Shown piece after piece: positions 24,205-33,572 of a stretch of DNA of 64,000 nt. The translations under genes and the position numbers were made by a program. A model generated the notes under the pieces. The model ran no database searches. It had not been told where the DNA came from and was given only the letters and a program-made list of their open reading frames with translations. The DNA is from an uncultured Anaerococcus sp. (GTDB lineage: Bacteria; Bacillota; Clostridia; Tissierellales; Peptoniphilaceae). Positions within the stretch are counted from its first letter, which is position 1. Each line of letters begins with the position of its first letter. Location of the stretch: assembly GCF_943912385.1 (NCBI RefSeq), contig NZ_CALTTY010000003.1, positions 1-64,000 of the forward strand, read 5' to 3'.

Positions 24205-26106
24205 CTATACGTCTATATCTGTAACGTACTTGGCATTTTCTTGGATGAAGTTACGTCTAGGTTCTACCTTTTCTCCCATTAAAAGGGCAAAGGTATCGTC
24301 TGTGGATGTTGATTCTATATCTTCTTCAACCCTTAAAAGTACGCGCCTATCTGGATCCATGGTTGTCTCCCAGAGCTGTTCGGCATTCATCTCACCCAGT
24401 CCCTTATACCTATTGATTTTATAAGATCCTTCACCAAGTTCTCTGATTATCTTTTCTTTTTCATCATCAGTATATACATATCTTTCCTTCTTGCCCTTGC
24501 TTATCCTGTATAAGGGAGGAAGGGCAACATAGATATGGCCTTCGTCTATTAACTCCTTCATATACCTGTAGAAGAAGGTAAGAAGCAGGGTCCTGATGTG
24601 GGCTCCGTCCACGTCCGCATCTGTCATGATGATAATCTTGCCGTAGCGGAGTTTTGATATATCAAATTCCTTGCCAATTCCTGTACCGAAGGCTGTAATC
24701 ATGTTTTTAATCTCTTCTGAGTTTAAAACCCTGTCCAGGTGGGCTTTTTCTACGTTCATAATCTTACCCCTAAGTGGGAGGATGGCTTGGATTTTGTTAT
24801 CTCTACCACCCTTGGCAGATCCACCCGCAGAATTACCCTCGACTATAAATATTTCATTTTCGCCTATGTCTGTTGACTGGCAGTCAGCAAGCTTACCTGG
24901 CAGGGTTGCTGAGTCGAGAATTGACCTTTTACGTGTCAAATCTCTGGCCTTTCTAGCCGCTTCCCTGGCACGCCTACTTGCAAGAGCCTTGTCAATTATG
25001 GACTTGGCAGGCTTTGGGTTTTCTTCAAGGAAGGCAGAAAGATTTTCTGATATATAAGAATCAACAGCTCCCCTTACCTCAGAGTTACCAAGCTTTGACT
25101 TAGTTTGTCCTTCAAATTGAGGCTCTGATATCTTTACAGAGATGATGGCTGTTATCCCCTCTCTGATGTCCTCTCCTTGGAGGTTGTCTTCGTTTTCTTT
25201 TATAAAATTGTATTTTCTAGCATAGTCATTTATGGTCCTTGTAAGTGATGACCTTAAGCCTGAAAGGTGGGTCCCGCCTTCTGGGGTTTGGATATTATTG
25301 GCATAGGATAGAATATTTTCGCTATAACCATCTGTATATTGGAAGGCAAATTCAACTTCTACCCCTTCCTGCTTACCGTCAAAGTGTGGGACCATGGTCA
25401 TGATTGGATCCTTGTTACGGTTTAAGAAGGTTACAAATTCAGAAATACCACCGTCAAATTTAAAGGAGGTCTTGAAATCTTCTCTTTCATCTTCGAAGAT
25501 TATCTCAACTCCCCTATTTAAGAAGGCCATTTCTCTGAATCTGTTTTCAAGTATTGACCTTTCAAATACTATGGTATCAAATATTTCAGCATCTGGCTTA
25601 AAGGTAATGGTAGTACCTGTTTTATTAGTTTCACCTACTACTTCTATTTCCTTTGTTACTTCACCTCTGGCAAATTCCATCCTGTAGATTTTGCCATCTC
25701 TTTTTACTTCTGCTATTAGGTATTCTGATAGGGCGTTTACAACTGATACACCAACCCCATGGAGTCCTCCTGAAACCTTGTAGGCAGAGTCATCAAACTT
25801 ACCCCCTGCGTGGAGGACTGTAAGGACTGTTTCAAGGGTAGACTTGTGGGTTGTATAGTGTTCTTTGACTGGTATACCCGACCCGTCGTCTTCTACACTT
25901 ACTACGTTGTCCTTATCTATAGTAACCTTTATGTAGTCGCAACGGCCAGCTAAGGCCTCGTCTACAGAGTTATCCACTACCTCGTAAACTAGGTGGTGGA
26001 GTCCTCTAGTGCTTGTTGAGCCGATATACATACCAGGTCTTAGTCTAACGGGCTCTAGTCCCTCTAAGACCCTGATATTACCGGCATCATAATTATTTTC
26101 TGTCAT
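24205..26106 (-). CDS. gyrB: DNA gyrase subunit B
   Basis: 633 residues, normal for Gram-positives without the proteobacterial insertion. GHKL ATPase domain: EVVDNSVDEALAG, VEDDGSGIPV, GGLHGVGVSVVNALS (about 15-220). Transducer domain to about 390, then TOPRIM with EGNSAGGSAKGGRD and DADVDGAHI. It overlaps recF by 14 nt and is followed after 9 nt by gyrA. It supplies ATP-driven strand passage. Confidence 0.97.
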   Translation of the reverse strand: MTENNYDAGNIRVLEGLEPVRLRPGMYIGSTSTRGLHHLVYEVVDNSVDEALAGRCDYIKVTIDKDNVVSVEDDGSGIPVKEHYTTHKSTLETVLTVLHAGGKFDDSAYKVSGGLHGVGVSVVNALSEYLIAEVKRDGKIYRMEFARGEVTKEIEVVGETNKTGTTITFKPDAEIFDTIVFERSILENRFREMAFLNRGVEIIFEDEREDFKTSFKFDGGISEFVTFLNRNKDPIMTMVPHFDGKQEGVEVEFAFQYTDGYSENILSYANNIQTPEGGTHLSGLRSSLTRTINDYARKYNFIKENEDNLQGEDIREGITAIISVKISEPQFEGQTKSKLGNSEVRGAVDSYISENLSAFLEENPKPAKSIIDKALASRRAREAARKARDLTRKRSILDSATLPGKLADCQSTDIGENEIFIVEGNSAGGSAKGGRDNKIQAILPLRGKIMNVEKAHLDRVLNSEEIKNMITAFGTGIGKEFDISKLRYGKIIIMTDADVDGAHIRTLLLTFFYRYMKELIDEGHIYVALPPLYRISKGKKERYVYTDDEKEKIIRELGEGSYKINRYKGLGEMNAEQLWETTMDPDRRVLLRVEEDIESTSTDDTFALLMGEKVEPRRNFIQENAKYVTDIDV

Positions 26107-27187
26107 ATTTATCCTTTCTTATCCTGCCATCCTTGATATAGGATATCTTATCAGCTGGAACCTTTTCCAAGCTCTTGGTATTGGTGGCAGTGATTATGGT
26201 TTGATAGTCAGATAAATTATCTAAAAGAAAGCTAGACCTTCTTTCATCTAATTCTGAAAATACATCATCTAGTAAAATCACAGCCCTATCGCCTGTTATC
26301 TCCCTTAAAAGCTTGACTTCTGCAAGCTTAATATTGATAATAGCCGATCTTTGTTGGCCCTGGGAGGCGAAATGCCTGGTGTTTTTCCCGTTGATTTTTA
26401 TAACTATATCATCTCTATGGATTCCAGCTTGAGTACTAAGGTATCTTAAGTCCTCACTTCTTTTTTTTAGAAATTCTTCATAATAGCCTTCCAGGCTATT
26501 ACTTTCTATATCTGGTATATAGTCTATTTCTAAGACTTCTCTCCCGGATGTTAGGGTATTTTGAAAGTCTCTAGCATATTTTTCTATAAATTTCACAAAC
26601 TTAAGCCTTGACTTATAAATCCTATATCCTTCTTTGATTAAGGTTTTATCAAAGGCATCAAGCTGGTCTTTAAAATATGAGGACGATTTATTTTTTAATA
26701 ATTTATTTCTAGCAAATAAAATTTTATCGTAGTCTTTTTTGACCCTGGCATAGGAAAAGTCAATAGATGCGATTATTTCATCTATCAGATCCCTCCTAAG
26801 GTTTGGACCTTCTTTTATAATATTAAGGTCTTCTGGGGTGAATAAGACTAGTTTAAAGAGGGATTTTAAATCCTTGTTCCTCTTATATTCTACTTCATTT
26901 ACAAAAATATTCTTATAAGACCCCTCAACATAGATTTCTACCTTTTTAAAGGAGCGAGCCTTTCTTATGGTTCCTTTTACTTCCATCTTATCTTGGCCAA
27001 ACTGGATTAAATCCTTATCTCTTAGTTTTTTGAAGGAAGTCGCATTGGCCAGGTAATAGCAAGATTCCAAAAGATTGGTCTTGCCCTGGGCATTGTCCCC
27101 TATAAAAATGTTGATAGAGTCATTAAAACTTACTGTCTCGTAAAAATAATTCCTAAAATTATATAGTTTTATATCCTGAATCCACAT
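26093..27187 (-). CDS. recF: DNA replication and repair ATPase RecF
   Basis: 364 residues. Walker A GDNAQGKTN (30-38) follows the family start LYNFRNYFYETVSF. The ABC-like signature is FASQGQQRSAIINIKLAE and Walker B is AVILLDDVFSELDERR (about 300-315). RecF acts with RecO and RecR to load RecA at gaps. It overlaps the S4 gene by one base and gyrB by 14. Confidence 0.95.
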   Translation of the reverse strand: MWIQDIKLYNFRNYFYETVSFNDSINIFIGDNAQGKTNLLESCYYLANATSFKKLRDKDLIQFGQDKMEVKGTIRKARSFKKVEIYVEGSYKNIFVNEVEYKRNKDLKSLFKLVLFTPEDLNIIKEGPNLRRDLIDEIIASIDFSYARVKKDYDKILFARNKLLKNKSSSYFKDQLDAFDKTLIKEGYRIYKSRLKFVKFIEKYARDFQNTLTSGREVLEIDYIPDIESNSLEGYYEEFLKKRSEDLRYLSTQAGIHRDDIVIKINGKNTRHFASQGQQRSAIINIKLAEVKLLREITGDRAVILLDDVFSELDERRSSFLLDNLSDYQTIITATNTKSLEKVPADKISYIKDGRIRKDKYDRK

Positions 27188-27393
27188 TATATGATTACTA
27201 TTTTGACCCCGTCAAAGATGACCTCATCTTCTGGGTAGATTTTCTTACCTGCTATATAACAAGGCTTATCATTTAATAAGACCCCTTCTTCTCTGATAAC
27301 AAGCTTGGCAAGACCTCCGGATGGTATTAAATTTGTCGCTTTTAAAAGATCCTTTAGCTTTATTTCACTTGCCTTAAATTCTATTATATCCAT
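27187..27393 (-). CDS. yaaA: S4-domain RNA-binding protein (YaaA/RlbA type)
   Basis: 68 residues, an S4 fold throughout: IKLKDLLKATNLIPSGGLAKLVIREEGVLLNDKPCYIAGKKIYPED. The position between dnaN and recF is the conserved place of this gene in Firmicutes. It lies 3 nt behind dnaN and its stop overlaps the recF start. RNA binding is inferred from the fold. Confidence 0.92.
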   Translation of the reverse strand: MDIIEFKASEIKLKDLLKATNLIPSGGLAKLVIREEGVLLNDKPCYIAGKKIYPEDEVIFDGVKIVII

Positions 27394-27396
27394 TTT

Positions 27397-28509
27397 TTAC
27401 CTCGCAAGCCTTACTGGTAGGACTAGGTAAGTATAGTCTTCACCTTCGTGTTTAGAAGCTGTCGGGTATATTAGGCATGGGTTTAGGCTGGATTTGAAAT
27501 TTAATTTTATCTTTTCACTATCACAAGCCTTGACCCCATCTTGCATATACTTGGCATTAAAGGCTATATCAAGGCCCTCGCCTTCTTGGTCTACTTCTAT
27601 AACTTCCTTTACATCTCCTATCTCAGAGTTTGACCTTAGGGTCATGGCCTTATCTTCGATATTGACTCTGATTAGGTTGGCCCTACCTGGATCTGATAGG
27701 ACCTGGGCCCTGTCTAGGGCGGATGTGAGGAGGGATTTCTCTACAATAACTGAGGTTTCTGAAATATCATTAATGATATTTCTATAATCTATGAAGTTTT
27801 TATCTATTACCTTGCATAACATAGTAGTGTTTTCAGATACAAACATCAGGTCATTTTCATTCTTATATAGGGCGGTCTTGCTATCATCTGATACAATCCT
27901 TGACCATTCTAAAAGAGATCTTTTTGGGATAATATATTCGGTATTTTCAAAATCTCCTGGATAGTCAAGTTTGATTTTCTTTAGGGCGACCCTATAGCCA
28001 TCAAGGGCTACCATATTTAAGGACCCTTCCCTTAGTTCAAAGAGGATTCCTGTTAGGGCTAGCTTTGTTTCATCTAGGGTTGTGGCAAACTCTGTCTGGC
28101 TGATAGATCTTTTTAGCTTATCATTATCTATAGATAGGGGATCATTTATAGGGTTTTTCATCTCTTCTTTTTCAAAATACTCAAAGGCAACTAGGTTAAA
28201 ATTACTTCTCTTGCAAGAAATTTTTATCTTGCCGCTTTCAAGCTCTATCTTAACTAGTTCATCTGGGAGCTTTCTTATTATATTTGTAATAAGATCTGCC
28301 TTTACAGCCATGACCCCTTCTTCTATGATTTTAGCATCCGCTAGGGTCTTTATAGATATTTCTCCATCGAAAGAAGTCAGTGAGAGTCTATCATTTTCTA
28401 CGCTAAAGTATATTAATTCATGGATTTGTATATTGGTTGCCTTGGATACTGCCCTATTTGCTATTGAGAGGGCCTTCATTAATTCTTTTTGTTTTATTTC
28501 AAATTTCAT
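27397..28509 (-). CDS. dnaN: DNA polymerase III beta subunit (sliding clamp)
   Basis: 370 residues with the three repeated clamp domains (about 1-120, 130-245, 250-370). It begins MKFEIKQKELMKALSIANRAV and ends PVRLAR, in place of the common PMR(V/L)-like end. It forms the ring that holds polymerase on DNA. An origin unwinding sequence lies between this gene and dnaA. Confidence 0.97.
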   Translation of the reverse strand: MKFEIKQKELMKALSIANRAVSKATNIQIHELIYFSVENDRLSLTSFDGEISIKTLADAKIIEEGVMAVKADLITNIIRKLPDELVKIELESGKIKISCKRSNFNLVAFEYFEKEEMKNPINDPLSIDNDKLKRSISQTEFATTLDETKLALTGILFELREGSLNMVALDGYRVALKKIKLDYPGDFENTEYIIPKRSLLEWSRIVSDDSKTALYKNENDLMFVSENTTMLCKVIDKNFIDYRNIINDISETSVIVEKSLLTSALDRAQVLSDPGRANLIRVNIEDKAMTLRSNSEIGDVKEVIEVDQEGEGLDIAFNAKYMQDGVKACDSEKIKLNFKSSLNPCLIYPTASKHEGEDYTYLVLPVRLAR

Positions 28510-28536
28510 GCTGTCTCCTTAACTATTATTTAAACT

Positions 28537-28575
28537 TAGTAGTATTAGTAGTAGGCTGTGTATAAATGTGGATAT
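28537..28575. other. oriC unwinding module: DnaA-trio repeat plus two DnaA boxes
   Basis: TAG TAG TAT TAG TAG TAG (28537-28554) is a run of six DnaA-trio triplets. A short GC follows, then two DnaA boxes in tandem, TGTGTATAA (28557-28565) and TGTGGATAT (28567-28575), each one mismatch from TGTGGATAA. AT-rich DNA lies on the other side of the trios. Trios, GC patch and boxes in this order match the basal origin unwinding system described in Bacillus subtilis. Confidence 0.75.
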
Positions 28576-28649
28576 CTTTATAAAAGTTTTATATTTCAAG
28601 CTTTTATCATGTTAATAACTTATTGATAAGTCCAAGAATAAATGGCGAC

Positions 28650-28718
28650 TTTTCCACACTTTGCACAGGTTATTTTTTATAAAAGCCTGAAAAATACTTA
28701 TTAACATACTTATCCACA
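28650..28718. promoter_or_regulatory. DnaA boxes between dnaA and dnaN
   Basis: A perfect TTATCCACA lies at 28710-28718 and a variant TTTTCCACA at 28650-28658. They complete the origin sub-region together with the module at 28537-28575. Confidence 0.7.
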
Positions 28719-28732
28719 GGCTTATACCCAAA

Positions 28733-30112
28733 TCAGTCTCTGATTTCCTTTATCAGGCTCTCAATTTCGATTTTGAAGTCTTCGTCTTCATTCATCATAT
28801 CGGTTATTTTATCTATGCCGTGGATGACTGTTGTATGGTCTCTGTCAAAGGCATTGGCTATGGTTACCAGGGAATCATCTAAAAGTTCTCTGGACATAAA
28901 CATTGCTATCTGCCTAGGATTTACAATCTCTTTCTTTCTGCTCTTTCCCTTAAGGTCAGCTAGTTTTACCCTATACTTATTTGCTACAGCCTGCTGGATA
29001 TCAGATATAGATAGCTTTTTTTTCTTATTTTTAACCCTGGTACCAACTCCCTTTATGGCATCTTCCATAGATACTTCAATCCTGCCATCACTTTTGGCAT
29101 AGGCAATGGCTGTGGACAGGGCTCCTTCTAAGTCTCTTATATTGGTATCAATCTCATGGGCTATATAAGAAAGGATAGAATTATCTATAATAGCACCCAA
29201 ATCTTCAAGTTTTTTTTGAAGTATGGCCACCCTGGTTTCATAATCTGGCCTTGATATATCTGCGATAATACCATAGTTAAACCTTGATACTAGCCTGTCT
29301 TCTAGGTGTTTTATTTCCCTAGGTGGCTTATCAGATGTTATTACAATTTGCTTCCCTGCATTATAAAGGTCGTTAAAGGTATGGAAAAATTCCTCCTGGG
29401 TAGCTTCTTTATTGGCTATAAATTGAATATCATCTATAAGGAGAATGTCTGCTGACCTATATTTTTCTCTGAATTCTTGGTTTTTATTGGTTCTTAAGGC
29501 TGCAATCATCTCGTTTGTAAATTTCTCGCTAGAAAGATACATTACATAGGCATCATCTCTTGATTCAAGAATTTGGTGGGCTATAGCTTGGATAAGGTGG
29601 GTCTTGCCAAGGCCGCTTGATCCATATATAAAAAGAGGATTATATACCTTTGACACATCGCCCCTTGAAATAGTATCAGCTACAGCTTGGCTAATGCCTA
29701 GGGCGTATTGGTTAGATTTCCCTTGGACGAAGTTAGAAAAGACGTTGGCATTTTCAAGCTGAGGTTTGGGAAATGACTTAACCTCGTCTATTCTCATCTG
29801 CCCGTCCTTGTCATAGTCCTTGCCTAGGGTTAAGATTTTCTGGTAATCTGCCCCGTCCCTTGCCACAACTTCTACATCAAGATGGCCCCCAATTTCTCCT
29901 TCTATATTATTAAGGGCCTCTTGTAGTTTAGCCTTCCAGATACCTTCGAAGATAAAAAGAGTATCTTTTTTTGGGATTTCCAAATAAAGTGTCCCCTCGT
30001 AAAGGTTTAGGGGTTTTAAAATATTAATCCATGTATTAAATTGTTGCGTATCGCTTACATGCATTTTCATTTCATTTTTTAATTCACTCGTAATGAATTC
30101 TAAATTCTTCAT
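28733..30112 (-). CDS. dnaA: Chromosomal replication initiator DnaA
   Basis: 459 residues. Domain I (1-85) is followed by a short domain II. The AAA+ domain (about 122-340) has Walker A GSSGLGKT (164-171) and Walker B ILLIDDIQF (about 223-231). The C-terminal DNA-binding domain carries the signature DRDHTTVIHGIDKI (about 425-440). It begins the leftward operon dnaA-dnaN-yaaA-recF-gyrB-gyrA. DnaA-box clusters on both sides suggest autoregulation. Confidence 0.97.
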   Translation of the reverse strand: MKNLEFITSELKNEMKMHVSDTQQFNTWINILKPLNLYEGTLYLEIPKKDTLFIFEGIWKAKLQEALNNIEGEIGGHLDVEVVARDGADYQKILTLGKDYDKDGQMRIDEVKSFPKPQLENANVFSNFVQGKSNQYALGISQAVADTISRGDVSKVYNPLFIYGSSGLGKTHLIQAIAHQILESRDDAYVMYLSSEKFTNEMIAALRTNKNQEFREKYRSADILLIDDIQFIANKEATQEEFFHTFNDLYNAGKQIVITSDKPPREIKHLEDRLVSRFNYGIIADISRPDYETRVAILQKKLEDLGAIIDNSILSYIAHEIDTNIRDLEGALSTAIAYAKSDGRIEVSMEDAIKGVGTRVKNKKKKLSISDIQQAVANKYRVKLADLKGKSRKKEIVNPRQIAMFMSRELLDDSLVTIANAFDRDHTTVIHGIDKITDMMNEDEDFKIEIESLIKEIRD

Positions 30113-30762
30113 CTAAGCTTTCCTTTCTTAGGTCTTATCCACACAAGATTTTTATTTAAATCTTAAGCCTAGGTAGAAAAAATCGTAGTTTATCCCCAAA
30201 AATGGGATAAGATGTGGATAAGTCCCTTGTTGGTAAAAACTGTCTTGAAATACTAGGATTTGTTAAAGATTTTATAGTAAAGAATAAGATTATTCTCATC
30301 CTTATCCACAAAAACCTAGCAAGAACCTATTTAAAACAGACTTTTACCCTAACTTGTACACATCTAATCTTACCATATTCAAGCCATTATTTCAACTTAT
30401 CCACATAGTCTGGATAAAAATATGGATAAGTCTAGATTTCACTTTTAACAGCTTAGAAAACCTGTGTTGATATGTGGATAAGTCTGTGTATTTATTAATA
30501 TTTTGTATAATCAAAATAGTATTTCCCTTTTATTTTAAGACTTATCCCAAATAGTAACCAAGTATTTTTAAAATTATACAGGATAAAATTTCTCTTTATA
30601 ACTTGTGGACAAATAAAAATCCCCAAAAATATTAACAACTAATATTTATAGGTAAAATCTCTGGGTAAAAGCATAAAAATTCATAAGCCAGGTTTATACT
30701 TATACATCTATATAAATATTTCTATTAAGGGAAGTAAAGCCTATAAAAAAGGCTAAATAATC
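30113..30762. other. oriC upstream region (DnaA-box cluster)
   Basis: No gene. Five perfect DnaA boxes: TTATCCACA at 30135-30143, 30302-30310 and 30397-30405, and the reverse TGTGGATAA at 30213-30221 and 30473-30481. One-mismatch boxes lie near 30190, 30409, 30421 and 30604. With the dnaA-dnaN boxes this makes a bipartite origin flanking dnaA. Strand bias of genes switches here from minus to plus. Confidence 0.88.
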
Positions 30763-30791
30763 TTGACAGATAAGCTTATTTTCAATATAAT
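30763..30791 (+). promoter_or_regulatory. Consensus promoter of rpmH operon
   Basis: TTGACA (30763-30768), 17-nt spacer, TATAAT (30786-30791): a full sigma-A consensus. Confidence 0.85.
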
Positions 30792-30824
30792 AGTAAGAGT
30801 CAAAATTTATTAGGAGGTGTAATA

Positions 30825-30959
30825 ATGAAAAGAACCTATCAACCAAATAGAAGAAGAAGAAAAAAAGATCATGGTTTTAGAAAAAGAATGTCTTCTCCAG
30901 GCGGCAGAAGAGTCCTTAAATCTAGAAGAAAGAAAAACAGAAAAAGACTTTCAGCTTAA
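30825..30959 (+). CDS. rpmH: Ribosomal protein L34
   Basis: 44 residues, MKRTYQPNRRRRKKDHGF, RKRMSSPGGRRVLKSRR, ending KKNRKRLSA, the invariant L34 pattern. TAGGAGGTGT lies 7 nt upstream of the ATG. It is part of the 50S subunit, and first in a plus-strand operon with rnpA, yidD, yidC and jag. Confidence 0.97.
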   Translation: MKRTYQPNRRRRKKDHGFRKRMSSPGGRRVLKSRRKKNRKRLSA

Positions 30960-30975
30960 TCTTTTTATATAATAT

Positions 30976-31326
30976 ATGGAAAAGAGATTAAGTCTAAGGA
31001 AAGATACAGACTTTAAAAAAGTCTACAAAAAAAACTTTGCATGCTACAATAGAGATTTCACAGTCCTTGTCAGAAACAGTGGCTTAGACCATCCACGTTT
31101 TGGATTTTCTATAAATAAGAAAATTGGCAAGGCCCATAGTAGAAATCATCTTAAAAGAAAGCTTAGAGAGATAACAAGGCTTAATTACAGTAAACTTAAC
31201 GGAGTTGATATAGTAATTATCCCTAAAAAACATACCACAGAATTTGACTACAAAAGACTAAAATCATCTCTAGGCCATGCCCTAAATCAAGCATTTAGAA
31301 AAAAGAAGATATTTTATGCTAAATAA
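30976..31326 (+). CDS. rnpA: Ribonuclease P protein component
   Basis: 116 residues. RLSLRKDTDFKKVYKK opens the protein, and the RNA-binding signature is NHLKRKLREITRLN within RFGFSINKKIGKAHSRNHLKRK. It helps the RNase P RNA mature tRNA 5' ends. No clear ribosome site precedes the ATG; it lies 16 nt behind rpmH. It overlaps yidD by 11 nt. Confidence 0.95.
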   Translation: MEKRLSLRKDTDFKKVYKKNFACYNRDFTVLVRNSGLDHPRFGFSINKKIGKAHSRNHLKRKLREITRLNYSKLNGVDIVIIPKKHTTEFDYKRLKSSLGHALNQAFRKKKIFYAK

Positions 31327-31531
31327 AGTTTTTATAAAATTGATAAATTTTTATCAAAAATTCATTTCTCCACAATTAGGCCGAGGAAAATGCAGATACT
31401 ACCCAACATGTTCTAACTATGCTCTGGAAGCATTTAGGAAATACGGGCCAGTCAAAGCGTTTTTTATGTCGTTGTGGAGAATTTTAAGATGTAATCCATT
31501 TTCAAAGGGCGGATACGACCCAGTAAAATGA
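31316..31531 (+). CDS. yidD: Membrane protein insertion efficiency factor YidD
   Basis: 71 residues. The family pattern is complete: LINFYQKFISPQLG, KCRYYPTCSNYALEAFRKYG, LWRILRCNPFSKGGYDPV, with three conserved Cys. It is an amphipathic inner-membrane-associated protein that aids YidC insertion. Start lies within the end of rnpA. Confidence 0.95.
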   Translation: MLNKVFIKLINFYQKFISPQLGRGKCRYYPTCSNYALEAFRKYGPVKAFFMSLWRILRCNPFSKGGYDPVK

Positions 31532-31567
31532 CAGACCTACCCCAGACAAAACTAAAACGGAGAATAT

Positions 31568-32272
31568 ATGTTTAATTTTATAGCAACCATATTAGGTAAG
31601 CTAATGAGACTAATCTATGATAGTCTTGCAAATAGCTTTACCGAACCAGAATCAATCAGCTATTATGCTATAGCGATAATATTAATGACCCTGCTTGTAA
31701 GCTTAATATCTATACCAGTAACCATATCAACCCAAAAACAAGCAGAAAAAACCAGAGCCATAAAGCCAAAAATGGACGAAATCCAAAAGAAATATGGCTA
31801 TGACCAACAAATCCTACAACAAAAAATGCAAGAATTCTACAAGGAAGAAGGAGTAGCGCCAGGACTATCAGGATGCCTACCAATGATAATCCAACTTTTA
31901 GTCCTCTTTGGACTATTTAGGATGATGAGAGATACAGGCCACTATGTATTCCCAGATGGGATGGAACATTTAAGAACTGACTTCGCCTGGGTTCCAACCC
32001 TCCTAGAAGCAGATCCATTATGGTACGGTCTTCCCCTACTTACATCCCTATCCCAGCTATTAACAACACTTTTCTCAATGAAAACAAACCCACAACAGCA
32101 GCAAGCCATGGGCGGGATGAACACAATGATGCTGGTCATGCCACTAATATTTTTCTTTACCTTTAGACAACTACCAGCAGGTCTACCACTCTACTACACC
32201 CTATCATCAGTATTTAGACTTTTAATAATGGTAGTAATGCACCTAACTATGAAAGGTAAAAAGGTAGAATAA
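31568..32272 (+). CDS. yidC: YidC/Oxa1-type membrane protein insertase
   Basis: 234 residues, the short clostridial form without a large outside domain or clear lipobox. Hydrophobic segments are at about 28-52, 105-122, 150-175 and 185-220. Family marks include a cytoplasmic basic helix EKTRAIKPKMDEIQKKYG and LPMIIQLLVLFGLFRMM. It inserts small membrane proteins with or without SecYEG. Its stop is followed immediately by the jag ATG. Confidence 0.93.
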   Translation: MFNFIATILGKLMRLIYDSLANSFTEPESISYYAIAIILMTLLVSLISIPVTISTQKQAEKTRAIKPKMDEIQKKYGYDQQILQQKMQEFYKEEGVAPGLSGCLPMIIQLLVLFGLFRMMRDTGHYVFPDGMEHLRTDFAWVPTLLEADPLWYGLPLLTSLSQLLTTLFSMKTNPQQQQAMGGMNTMMLVMPLIFFFTFRQLPAGLPLYYTLSSVFRLLIMVVMHLTMKGKKVE

Positions 32273-33235
32273 ATGAAAAATTCAATAACAAAATCAGCCA
32301 AAACAGTAGACGAAGCAGTTAAGCTTGCCCTAGATGAGATAGGCAAAAGAAGAAGTGAAGTCACAGTCGACATCCTAGACGAAGGAAGCGGTGGATTTCT
32401 AGGTATAATAGGCGGAAAAGACGCAGTAGTTAGAGTCTCCTATGAAGAAGATATGGACAAAGTCCTAAAAGATCTAAAAGATGAAATCGAAGTAGACTCC
32501 CTAAGAGAAGTAGAAAAATCCTACGACGTTAAAAAAAGAAGTGAACAAATCAGACAAGAAGAAGGAATTATAGAAGAAAAAGAAGTAAAAACCAAAGAAG
32601 AAGGCAAGGACCTCGGCGAAACAGTCGAAGAAAAAATCCATCAAGCAGAAGACTTCGTAGAAGAAAAAGCTGATGAAATTACAGGAGATGACGAAGAAAA
32701 AGAGCAAGATAAGGCAGAAGTTGAAGACGGTCAAGCGGAAAAAAGAGACTATGCCCTATCTAGAAAACGCTCAAATATAGATAACTATTACAAGGCCAAA
32801 GACCTCCTAGAAGAAATCCTAAAAGCCATGCACTTTGAAAATATAAGTGTAATAGGAAACCTAGAAGGGTCTATAATAAAACTTGATGCCAAGGTAGACG
32901 AAAACGACACAGGAATCGCCATAGGAAAAGGCGGAGCAAGCCTTGATGCAATAGAATTTATAATAAGAAAAGCCATTGACACCAGGGCAAACAACCTAAG
33001 AGTTAATTTAGACATCAACAACTACAAAAGACGCAGAGACGAAAAAATCGTAAGACTAGCCAGAGACACAGCTCAAAAAGTAGCCCAAAGCAAGAAGTCA
33101 TGGAACCTAAGATACATGAATTCTTACGAAAGACGCCTAGCCCACGAAGAAATAAGCAAACACCAAAACGTCTCAAGCCACTCAGAAGGTAGAGAGCCAC
33201 AAAGATACGTAGTAGTAGACTATACAGGTGAATAA
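32273..33235 (+). CDS. jag: Jag/KhpB RNA-binding protein (Jag-N, KH, R3H)
   Basis: 320 residues. Jag-N domain (about 1-52: SITKSAKTVDEAVKLALDEIG, GFLGIIGGKDA), then a long charged Glu/Lys linker (about 75-165), KH domain with GIAIGKGGASLDAIEFI (about 220), and R3H (SYERRLAHEEISKHQNVSSHSEGREPQRYVVV). In relatives KhpB works with KhpA in RNA binding and cell-envelope growth. The linker is longer than usual. It ends the operon at the following terminator. Confidence 0.93.
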   Translation: MKNSITKSAKTVDEAVKLALDEIGKRRSEVTVDILDEGSGGFLGIIGGKDAVVRVSYEEDMDKVLKDLKDEIEVDSLREVEKSYDVKKRSEQIRQEEGIIEEKEVKTKEEGKDLGETVEEKIHQAEDFVEEKADEITGDDEEKEQDKAEVEDGQAEKRDYALSRKRSNIDNYYKAKDLLEEILKAMHFENISVIGNLEGSIIKLDAKVDENDTGIAIGKGGASLDAIEFIIRKAIDTRANNLRVNLDINNYKRRRDEKIVRLARDTAQKVAQSKKSWNLRYMNSYERRLAHEEISKHQNVSSHSEGREPQRYVVVDYTGE

Positions 33236-33242
33236 AAATATA

Positions 33243-33270
33243 AGAGTACTCGAAAGAGTGCTCTTTTTTT
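33243..33270 (+). terminator. Terminator after jag
   Basis: AGAGTACTC, GAAA loop, GAGTGCTCT, then a T run. Confidence 0.85.
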
Positions 33271-33284
33271 ACAAAGGATAGAAA

Positions 33285-33473
33285 ATGGAATACAAAGAAA
33301 TAAGAAACTTTTTAGAAGAAAAATCAAAAACTAACTATAAAGACCTAATAAAAGCAATAATAAGCCTAGAATCGCCTCAAACAAGCGAAGATAAACTTAA
33401 AGAGGTCTATAATTATTATATGGATAATGATGGAGTTTTTCTTTTGAGTGATGAGCTCAGGAAGAGACTATAG
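33285..33473 (+). CDS. Short protein of unknown function
   Basis: 62 residues, MEYKEIRNFLEEKSKTNYKD onward, with predicted helices and no membrane segment. AAAGGATAGAAA before the ATG gives a usable ribosome site. It stands between the jag terminator and the DUF262-type gene and belongs to no family I recognise. Codon use resembles the jag side. Confidence 0.55.
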   Translation: MEYKEIRNFLEEKSKTNYKDLIKAIISLESPQTSEDKLKEVYNYYMDNDGVFLLSDELRKRL

Positions 33474-33572
33474 GAAAGAAATTTTTATACATCAAAGTAT
33501 TTAAAAGTAATTAATTGATCTTTTTATATATTTGTGATCTTATATTAATAAGAGATAATTAAGGAGGAAAAG

